This document shows positions 1-5,218 of a DNA stretch of 5,218 nucleotides, one piece after another. The notes below the pieces were generated by a model. The model saw nothing but the letters and a program-made list of their open reading frames with translations, did not search any database and was not told the DNA's origin. This DNA is from Calditrichota bacterium (lineage in GTDB: Bacteria; Zhuqueibacterota; Zhuqueibacteria; Oleimicrobiales; Geothermoviventaceae): the NCBI GenBank assembly GCA_013152765.1, contig JAADFT010000227.1:7589-12806 (forward strand), written 5' to 3'. The position numbers and the translations under genes are program-made. The stretch's first letter is position 1; every line of letters begins with the position of its first letter.

Positions 1-1545
1 TTCTCGATGTTGCTCCTCGTCCTGGCCGACAACTACCTCCTGATGTTCGTCGGTTGGGAGGGCGTGGGGCTTTGCTCTTACCTTTTGATTGGCTTCTGGT
101 ACGAGGATCACTACAACGCCTACGCCGGGCGCAAAGCCTTCGTGGTCAACCGGATCGGCGACTACGGGTTCTCGCTCGGGATGCTGCTGCTGTTTGCTGT
201 GTACGGTACACTGAAGTACGACGTGATTTTCTCTCAGGCGGCCCACGGAGTGGGAGTGTGGGCCCTTGGTGCAGTGACGTTGTTGCTGTTTGTGGGTGCC
301 ACGGGTAAGTCGGCCCAGATCCCGCTGTACGTGTGGCTCCCGGACGCCATGGCCGGTCCAACGCCGGTTAGCGCCTTGATTCACGCCGCCACCATGGTTA
401 CGGCTGGTGTGTACATGGTGGTGCGCTCGCATGTGCTGTACTTGCTGGCACCAGACACGATGCTTGTGGTGGCAAGCATCGGAGTGTTCACGGCGATCTT
501 TGCGGCATCCATCGCTTTGGTGAACAACGACATCAAGCGTGTCCTCGCTTACTCCACAATCAGCCAGCTCGGCTACATGTTCGTGGGCGCGGGAGTAGGC
601 GCTTTCGCCGCCGGCATTTTCCACCTCATGACGCACGCTTTCTTCAAGGCTCTGCTTTTCCTCGGAGCTGGTAGCGTGATGCACGCGCTTTCAGGCGAAA
701 CCGACATGCGCAAAATGGGCGGTCTGAAAGACAAGCTCCCGGTGACCTACTGGACGTTCCTGATGGCGACACTGGCCATCTCTGGAGTGCCCCTGTTCAG
801 CGGATTCTTCTCGAAGGATGAGATTCTCTGGCAGGCATTCATCAGCCCGCACGGGAGCTTCTGGATCTGGCTCATCGGTGTGATCGCGGCGGGATTCACG
901 GCGTTCTACATGTTCCGTCTGGTGTACCTCACGTTCCACGGAAAATCGCGCGTCCCGCCCGAACTGGCCCACCACGTGCACGAGTCGCCACCCGTCATGA
1001 CCATTCCGCTCAGCATTCTGGCAGTACTGGCTGTAGTCGGAGGGTACGTAGGTGTGCCGAAAGTCCTCGGCGGCGGTCAGCACTTCGAACGCTTCCTTGA
1101 GCCGGTGTTTGCGCGGAACGCTGAGGAACTGATCGGTCACCTGCCGCACCATTCGGCATCGCTGGAGCTGACGGTGATGCTGATCAGTGTGATCGTGGCG
1201 TTCACAGGCATCGGGATTGCCTATTTGTTCTACATGAAGCGTCCGGACCTACCGGTTGCTTTGGCGGCTCGCTTCCGCGGCATCTACACGTTGCTGCTCA
1301 ACAAGTACTACGTGGATGAGATCTACAACGCCCTGATTGTCCAGCCGATCTTCCACCTGTCAAACTCTTTCCTGTGGAAAGTCTTTGACGTGAAAATTGT
1401 GGACGGTCTGGTGAACGGGGTGGCTGCGCTCGTGGAAAGGACGGCCCAGCGGCTGAGACGTACAGAAACGGGGCTCGTTCAAAATTACGCGCTCGGGTTC
1501 TTGGTTGGCGTTGTGCTCATCGTCGGCTATTACCTGGTGAAATAG
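1..1545 (+). CDS. nuoL: NADH-quinone oxidoreductase subunit L (5'-truncated)
   Basis: This is the distal antiporter-like membrane subunit of respiratory complex I. It carries one of the proton channels and the long lateral helix that braces the membrane arm. The reading frame is open from base 1, and the true start lies outside the window. Matching the GWE motif to E. coli Glu144 suggests about 125 residues are missing, giving a full length near 640, usual for NuoL. Numbering from the Met at base 7, the visible proton-path residues are Glu18 (GWEGVG), Lys101 (GKSAQ), His126 (IHAATM), Lys177 (DIKRVLAYS), His206, His210 and Lys214 (FHLMTHAFFK), and Lys270-Asp271 (GFFSKDE). Residues 432-449 (KYYVDEIYNALIVQP region) mark the entry to the C-terminal lateral-helix segment, followed by a final hydrophobic helix at about 495-511. 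The stop is TAG. nuoM follows after 24 bases, consistent with one operon. The identification is essentially certain; no frameshift or missing key residue is seen in the visible part. Confidence 0.97.
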   Translation, partial: FSMLLLVLADNYLLMFVGWEGVGLCSYLLIGFWYEDHYNAYAGRKAFVVNRIGDYGFSLGMLLLFAVYGTLKYDVIFSQAAHGVGVWALGAVTLLLFVGATGKSAQIPLYVWLPDAMAGPTPVSALIHAATMVTAGVYMVVRSHVLYLLAPDTMLVVASIGVFTAIFAASIALVNNDIKRVLAYSTISQLGYMFVGAGVGAFAAGIFHLMTHAFFKALLFLGAGSVMHALSGETDMRKMGGLKDKLPVTYWTFLMATLAISGVPLFSGFFSKDEILWQAFISPHGSFWIWLIGVIAAGFTAFYMFRLVYLTFHGKSRVPPELAHHVHESPPVMTIPLSILAVLAVVGGYVGVPKVLGGGQHFERFLEPVFARNAEELIGHLPHHSASLELTVMLISVIVAFTGIGIAYLFYMKRPDLPVALAARFRGIYTLLLNKYYVDEIYNALIVQPIFHLSNSFLWKVFDVKIVDGLVNGVAALVERTAQRLRRTETGLVQNYALGFLVGVVLIVGYYLVK

Positions 1546-1561
1546 GACCAGACAACGGACT

Positions 1562-1567
1562 GAGGAA
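1562..1567 (+). promoter_or_regulatory. Ribosome binding site of nuoM
   Basis: GAGGAA lies 2 bases before the ATG at 1570; counted from its GAGG core the spacing is 4 bases. It sits in the 24-base nuoL-nuoM gap and supports the chosen nuoM start. The spacing is slightly short but acceptable. Confidence 0.7.
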
Positions 1568-1569
1568 AC

Positions 1570-3138
1570 ATGAACACACTCGGGTTTCCGATCCTCTCTA
1601 CCGTCCTGTTTTTGCCCCTTGTGGCGGCTGTTCTGCTGTTCTTTTTCCCCAAGGAGAAAGAAAACGCAATCAGGGTTTTCACCCTGGCCGCGAGTAGTCT
1701 CGTCTTTCTGATTTCGCTGCCGATCTACTTCCGTTTCGACGGCGGGTCTGCCGCATTCCAATTTGTCGAACAAAAAGTCTGGATCCCGGGCTTCGGCGTC
1801 TCCTACAAGCTTGGTGTGGATGGCATCAGCCTGCTCCTGGTTATGCTGACGACTTTCATCACGCCAATCACCGTTTTGTCGTCCTGGACCGCCATCACCA
1901 AGCATGTGAAGGAATTTCACATCAGCATGCTTCTGCTGGAAATGGGCATGCTGGGTGTGTTCATGTCGCTGGATCTGGTGCTGTTCTACGTGTTCTGGGA
2001 GGCCATGCTCATCCCGATGTACCTCATCATCGGGGTGTGGGGGGGACCAAGGCGAATCTACGCAGCGGTCAAGTTCTTCATTTACACGATGGTAGGAAGC
2101 CTCCTGATGCTGGTGGCAATTCTGGCGCTCTATTTCTACCACCAGCGTGTGACCGGCGTCTACACGTTTGACCTCGAACAGATCTGGCAAATTGGGATCC
2201 CGGCGCATTTGCAGGTGTGGATGTTCCTCGCTTTTGCGCTTAGCTTCGCGATCAAGGTACCAATTTTCCCCTTCCACACGTGGCTACCCGATGCTCACGT
2301 GGAGGCGCCAACGGCCGGCAGCGTGATTCTGGCCGGAGTGCTTCTGAAAATGGGTACCTACGGTTACTTGCGGTACTGCTTACCGCTGTTTCCTAACGCA
2401 ACGCATCAGTTTGTCCCGCTCATTTCAGTACTGGCCATCATCGGGATTATCTACGGGGCCTTGGTGGCGATGGTGCAGCCGGATGTGAAAAAGCTGGTTG
2501 CCTATTCCAGTGTCAGCCACCTGGGTTTCGTGATGCTTGGCATTTTCGCCCTGACCATGCAGGGACTTCAGGGCGGTATTCTGCAGATGATCAACCACGG
2601 ACTGTCAACGGGCGCGCTGTTCCTCATCGTTGGGATGATCTACGAACGTCGGCACACGAGGCTGATTGCTGATTTCGGCGGAATCGCGAAAGTCATGCCG
2701 ATCTTTGCAACGTTCTTCATGATCGTGACGCTGTCCTCAATCGGTCTGCCGGGTTTGAACGGCTTCGTGGGCGAGTTCCTGATCCTGGTAGGTACGTTCC
2801 TGAGCAACAAGGTGTACGCGATCGTTGCGGCGACCGGCGTAATCCTGGCCGCTGTGTACATGCTCTGGATGTTCCAGCGTGTGATGTTTGGGCCGCTTGA
2901 CAAGCCTGAGAACCAGAAGCTAAAGGATCTCAGTTTGCGTGAAATCGTCGTGCTTTTGCCCGTTGTGCTTTTCATCTTTTGGATTGGGCTCTACCCAAAG
3001 CCCTTCCTGGACAAGACCGAAGCGTCGGTTGAGGCATTGTTGAAAAGGGTAGAGGCTGGCAGGGCGGAAGCGCTGCTGGAACAGTCTTCTCCGCAGGCCA
3101 TGACGCTGCAAACCGGATCGGAGGAAGCGACGGAATGA
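1570..3138 (+). CDS. nuoM: NADH-quinone oxidoreductase subunit M
   Basis: This is the middle antiporter-like membrane subunit of complex I, packed between NuoN and NuoL in the inner-membrane arm, and it carries a second proton channel. The protein has 522 residues (E. coli NuoM has about 509) and is mostly hydrophobic helices. Key residues are Glu144 (VFWEAML; same number as the E. coli essential Glu), Lys229 (AIKVPIFPFHTWLPDAH), Lys260 (LLKMGTYG), Lys307-Lys308 (PDVKKLVAYSS), His343 (INHGLSTGALF) and Glu402 (GEFLIL), which stands at the TM12 position where E. coli NuoM also uses Glu; NuoL and NuoN use Lys there. The FHTWLPDAHVEAPT signature is diagnostic of NuoM/ND4. The ATG start follows a GAGGAA site, and the N-terminus enters the first helix at once, as usual. 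The C-terminus has a polar tail of about 25-30 residues after the last helix. The gene ends in a 4-base overlap with nuoN. Confidence 0.97.
   Translation: MNTLGFPILSTVLFLPLVAAVLLFFFPKEKENAIRVFTLAASSLVFLISLPIYFRFDGGSAAFQFVEQKVWIPGFGVSYKLGVDGISLLLVMLTTFITPITVLSSWTAITKHVKEFHISMLLLEMGMLGVFMSLDLVLFYVFWEAMLIPMYLIIGVWGGPRRIYAAVKFFIYTMVGSLLMLVAILALYFYHQRVTGVYTFDLEQIWQIGIPAHLQVWMFLAFALSFAIKVPIFPFHTWLPDAHVEAPTAGSVILAGVLLKMGTYGYLRYCLPLFPNATHQFVPLISVLAIIGIIYGALVAMVQPDVKKLVAYSSVSHLGFVMLGIFALTMQGLQGGILQMINHGLSTGALFLIVGMIYERRHTRLIADFGGIAKVMPIFATFFMIVTLSSIGLPGLNGFVGEFLILVGTFLSNKVYAIVAATGVILAAVYMLWMFQRVMFGPLDKPENQKLKDLSLREIVVLLPVVLFIFWIGLYPKPFLDKTEASVEALLKRVEAGRAEALLEQSSPQAMTLQTGSEEATE
3120..3138 (+). promoter_or_regulatory. 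nuoM-nuoN junction: RBS and ATGA stop-start overlap
   Basis: The nuoN ATG (3135-3137) overlaps the nuoM TGA (3136-3138) as ATGA. A GGAGGAA site at 3120-3126 lies inside the last nuoM codons, with about 10 bases between its GGAGG core and the start. This arrangement typically gives translational coupling, so that M and N are made in matched amounts. Coupling is inferred; the overlap is seen directly. Confidence 0.8.
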
Positions 3139-4589
3139 GCTTGACGATTCCAACGGTCAACCTGGCTGCCATCGGTCCAGAACTGGCGCTAACCGTTGGT
3201 GCATTGATTCTCCTCTTGTTGAGTCTTGGACGGTACCGCAGATCGACTGGTTTACTCCTCGCTGTTGCGCTGGGCAGTCTCGCTGTTGCCTTTGCGCTCG
3301 TAATCGCTGCGTGGAAGGCTCCGGTGGAGGCTTTCGCCGGTTCGGTCGCGCTGGATCGTTTTGCGGTAGGGTTCTCTCTGGCAATTTTGAGCGCGGCGAC
3401 GCTGACCGTCTTGCTGTCTTTGAACGAGTTAGAACGTTCCTATCTGCTTTTGGCGGATTACTACGGACTCGTGCTTTTTGCCACTGTAGGGATGCTTTTC
3501 CTGGCATCCGCGACCAGCCTGGTCATGGTGTTCGTTGGACTGGAGACGCTGTCGATTTCGCTCTACGTGCTTGCCGGACAACGGAGAACACAGGCGTCTT
3601 CGCTCGAAGCCGCTTTGAAATACTTTTTGCTCGGTGCGTTCGCCACAGGATTCTTCCTCTACGGTGTAGCCCTCATTTACGGAGCGACGGGCACGCTTCA
3701 GTTACGTGAAATAGGAACGTACGTAGGGACTCATGGGATTTTCGGTTCCCCGCTGTTCGCCTTTGGTGTGCTGTTGTTGTTGATCGGTTTTGGATTCAAG
3801 ATCGCTGTCGTTCCATTTCACATGTGGACGCCGGACGTTTACCAGGGCGCGCCGACGCCGGTTTCCGGATTCATGGCAGCAGGTTCCAAAGCAGCTGCAT
3901 TTGCGGCTCTGGTTCGCATCGTGTTTGTTGCAGTGGGACCAACAGTGGTCAACTGGACGGCGCTTCTCTGGGTTCTCGCCGTTCTCACGATGTTTGTCGG
4001 AAATGTGCTGGCCGTTGTTCAGGATAACGTCAAGCGGATGCTGGCGTACTCTTCGATCGCGCACGCGGGCTACATTCTCGTAGCTATTGTGGCTGCGAAC
4101 GATTTGACGAATTCCAGTGTCATTTTCTACGTGCTCACGTACACGTTTATGAACGTTGGGGCCTTCGGTGTACTGTCGGCGCTGGCTTCGCGCGACAAGG
4201 AGGCTTTGGATGTCCACGAGCTGTCGGGGGTGGGCTACCAGAAACCCTTGCTCGGTCTGGCGATGGCAATTTTCATGTTCTCGCTGGCGGGGGTTCCACC
4301 GACAGCCGGCTTCATGGCCAAGTTCTACGTCTTCAGTGCGGCGGTTAAAGCAGGCTACATCTGGTTGGCGATTCTGGGTGTAGTGGCTGCGATGATTTCG
4401 GTGTACTACTACCTGCGTGTGGTAGTGTACCTTTACATGCGTGAGCCCGACGGGGAGACTACCGCTTGGCCACGCTTGGTACCCGCCGTGGGGGTGGCCC
4501 TTGGGGTAGCGGTGCTGGCCATCCTTGGGATGGGGGTGTGGCCCGGTTCGGTCATGGGAATGCTGAGGCAGGCTGCGGCTTTGCTTTAG
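3135..4589 (+). CDS. nuoN: NADH-quinone oxidoreductase subunit N
   Basis: This is the third antiporter-like membrane subunit of complex I, the one nearest the hydrophilic arm, with one proton channel. It has 484 residues, essentially the length of E. coli NuoN (485). Visible channel residues are Glu137 (VFVGLETLS), Lys222 (GFGFKIAVVPFHMW), Lys252 (SKAAAF), Lys300 with His310 (DNVKRMLAYSSIAHAGY) and Lys396 (GFMAKFYVF). These correspond to the E. coli essential positions around Glu133, Lys217, Lys247 and Lys395. The motifs FHMWTPDVYQGAPTPV and LAGVPPTAGFMAKF are characteristic of NuoN/ND2. The N-terminus (about residues 11-31) forms the first helix directly, supporting the ATG that overlaps the nuoM stop. 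Being last in the L-M-N series, it probably closes the operon: the next gene is unrelated and separated by about 140 bases. No defects are seen. Confidence 0.97.
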   Translation: MSLTIPTVNLAAIGPELALTVGALILLLLSLGRYRRSTGLLLAVALGSLAVAFALVIAAWKAPVEAFAGSVALDRFAVGFSLAILSAATLTVLLSLNELERSYLLLADYYGLVLFATVGMLFLASATSLVMVFVGLETLSISLYVLAGQRRTQASSLEAALKYFLLGAFATGFFLYGVALIYGATGTLQLREIGTYVGTHGIFGSPLFAFGVLLLLIGFGFKIAVVPFHMWTPDVYQGAPTPVSGFMAAGSKAAAFAALVRIVFVAVGPTVVNWTALLWVLAVLTMFVGNVLAVVQDNVKRMLAYSSIAHAGYILVAIVAANDLTNSSVIFYVLTYTFMNVGAFGVLSALASRDKEALDVHELSGVGYQKPLLGLAMAIFMFSLAGVPPTAGFMAKFYVFSAAVKAGYIWLAILGVVAAMISVYYYLRVVVYLYMREPDGETTAWPRLVPAVGVALGVAVLAILGMGVWPGSVMGMLRQAAALL

Positions 4590-4616
4590 AAGGCCACGGC
4601 CGTCAAGTGCCTCAGC
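4562..4616 (+). other. Imperfectly placed inverted repeat across the nuoN stop codon
   Basis: The arms GCTGAGGCA (4562-4570) and TGCCTCAGC (4608-4616) are perfect 9-base complements separated by a 37-base loop that contains the nuoN TAG and a self-complementary ACGGCCGT (4596-4603). The structure could form in the mRNA and protect the 3' end or help stop transcription, but no T-run follows directly. It is not a classic intrinsic terminator. A chance origin is possible. Confidence 0.3.
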
Positions 4617-4731
4617 CTGGGAGGGGAACCACGGTGCCGGAGTTAATTTCTTTTGCGCGCTGAAGTGGGAGTGCCGCTAAGACCACTGGCGGAACGGTAT
4701 GCCTGAAACGGGCAGACTCACGGAGGGGTCC
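4590..4731. other. Intergenic spacer, nuoN to substrate-binding protein
   Basis: About 140 bases without a supportable gene. The left part holds the second arm of the inverted repeat. A T-rich patch (4643-4654) is not preceded by a good GC-rich hairpin. No convincing -35/-10 pair was found. If the following gene has its own promoter, it should lie here. The spacer shrinks to 109 bases if translation instead begins at the in-frame ATG at 4699. Confidence 0.6.
4722..4728 (+). promoter_or_regulatory. Strong ribosome binding site deciding the start at 4732
   Basis: GGAGGGG, with 5 bases between its GGAGG core and the ATG at 4732, is the best Shine-Dalgarno match near this gene. The rival ATG at 4699 has only a weak GGCGGAA upstream. 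The rival ATG at 4822 has purines (GGGGAA) immediately against it, too close to serve well. Confidence 0.65.
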
Positions 4732-5218
4732 ATGCCCGGCCATCTACGCAACCCACTGCTACACGCCCGAGCAAAACCGAGCGCAGAAGATGAGCATCTG
4801 GCACGACAGCAGTTCGGGGAAATGGTGGAACTTGTTTGGCTTGCGTGGGCGCTGGTCGTGATGGGGTGTTCCGGCCCTGCCGAGCAATTGCCCCGACGGG
4901 GAGGTATTCTCTCCTACAATCGTAACCTACCTGACCACAGCCTCGATCCCTGGTACATCACATCTCTCGCTGAACGAGAAATCGCTGAGCAGATCTACGA
5001 AGGGCTCTTGCAACCGGACACGGTGACGTTTGAGCCTGTTCCGTGTTTGGCGGACAGCTGGTCCGTGGAAGACTCGGGAAAGACCTACGTTTTTCGCCTC
5101 CGGAAGGGTGTGCGATTTCAGGACAACGCGTGTTTTCCGTACGGACGGGGGCGCGAGGTGACAATCGAGGATGTCCGGTTTTCGTTCGAGAGGAATCTTC
5201 GTGGCCCACGGACGTCCT
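4732..5218 (+). CDS. ABC-transporter substrate-binding lipoprotein, family 5 (3'-truncated)
   Basis: This is the first 162 codons of an extracytoplasmic solute-binding protein of the SBP_bac_5 type (oligopeptide, dipeptide or nickel class); the gene continues past the window. From the ATG at 4732, residues 34-46 form a short hydrophobic stretch ending VVMGC, a lipobox-like site with Cys46 as the probable lipidated residue. The mature part opens with GGILSYN and LDPW (57-74), then EQIYEGLLQPD (86-96), LADSW (106-110), GKTYVFRLRKGVRFQD (116-131) and TIEDVRFSFER (144-154), all hallmarks of the family's N-terminal lobe. Between them, CFPYGRGRE (134-142) is an insertion that I recall from a subgroup of these proteins. 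The 45 residues before the Cys are unusually long; an ATG at 4822 would give a 15-residue signal lacking positive charge. The frame is open from 4681, so ATG 4699 is also possible. No permease or ATPase gene is visible and the substrate cannot be assigned. Family confidence is high, start confidence moderate. Confidence 0.85.
   Translation, partial: MPGHLRNPLLHARAKPSAEDEHLARQQFGEMVELVWLAWALVVMGCSGPAEQLPRRGGILSYNRNLPDHSLDPWYITSLAEREIAEQIYEGLLQPDTVTFEPVPCLADSWSVEDSGKTYVFRLRKGVRFQDNACFPYGRGREVTIEDVRFSFERNLRGPRTS

Noticed and set aside
691..1152. Minus-strand open frame of 153 codons opposite nuoL
   Set aside because: Low-complexity charged composition and full overlap with conserved nuoL codons; an antisense shadow.
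1360..2277. Long open frame on the minus strand (305 codons) opposite the nuoL end and the nuoM start
   Set aside because: Its translation is rich in His, Gln, Glu, Arg and Asp with no recognisable domain, as expected from the antisense of hydrophobic membrane-protein codons. It lies wholly opposite two certain genes.
3702..4217. Minus-strand open frame of 171 codons opposite nuoN
   Set aside because: Overlaps conserved nuoN motifs, no family resemblance, and polar antisense-type composition.
4643..4654. T-rich patch as the tail of an intrinsic terminator
   Set aside because: The patch is interrupted and no stable GC-rich stem lies immediately before it.
4466..4663. Small + strand frame running from the nuoN end into the spacer
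   Set aside because: Most of it is an alternate frame of nuoN, it has no good ribosome binding site, and its translation resembles nothing recognisable.
4653..4683. Possible promoter TTGCGC ... TAAGAC upstream of the substrate-binding gene
   Set aside because: Both hexamers match the consensus poorly and the 19-base spacing is long; not enough to call a promoter.
4965..4979. Short hairpin TCTCG-CTGAA-CGAGA
   Set aside because: Five-base arms inside a conserved coding stretch of the binding protein; likely chance.

Overview
The window covers the 3' end of a bacterial respiratory complex I (NADH:quinone oxidoreductase, nuo) operon and the start of an unrelated transport gene. Everything recognised lies on the + strand. 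From left to right it holds nuoL (5'-truncated by the window edge, missing roughly the first 125 residues), complete nuoM, complete nuoN, a gene-free spacer of about 140 bases, and the first 162 codons of a family-5 (peptide/nickel type) ABC-transporter substrate-binding lipoprotein that runs off the right edge.

The L-M-N order is the usual end of a 14-gene bacterial nuo operon. NuoL, NuoM and NuoN are the three antiporter-like membrane subunits that each carry one proton channel. The essential glutamate and lysine residues of all three channels are present, so the subunits look fully functional. The genes are tightly packed: 24 bases between nuoL and nuoM, and an ATGA overlap of 4 bases between nuoM and nuoN. 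This fits co-transcription and translational coupling.

After nuoN the packing ends. A 9-bp inverted repeat spans the nuoN stop codon, but there is no clear U-tract terminator and no convincing promoter in the spacer. The next gene begins behind a strong GGAGGGG ribosome binding site and encodes an exported solute-binding protein with no obvious functional link to complex I.

The organism is a bacterium with moderately high GC content that uses canonical Shine-Dalgarno sites. The predicted lipoprotein and the FPxGxGRE-type insertion in the binding protein recall proteins I associate with Bacteroidota and related FCB-like phyla. This is a weak impression from memory, and the phylum cannot be fixed from this window. 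I see no mobile elements, CRISPR arrays, RNA genes or undescribed system. This is mostly an ordinary housekeeping region, and the least settled part is the spacer and the N-terminus of the last gene.
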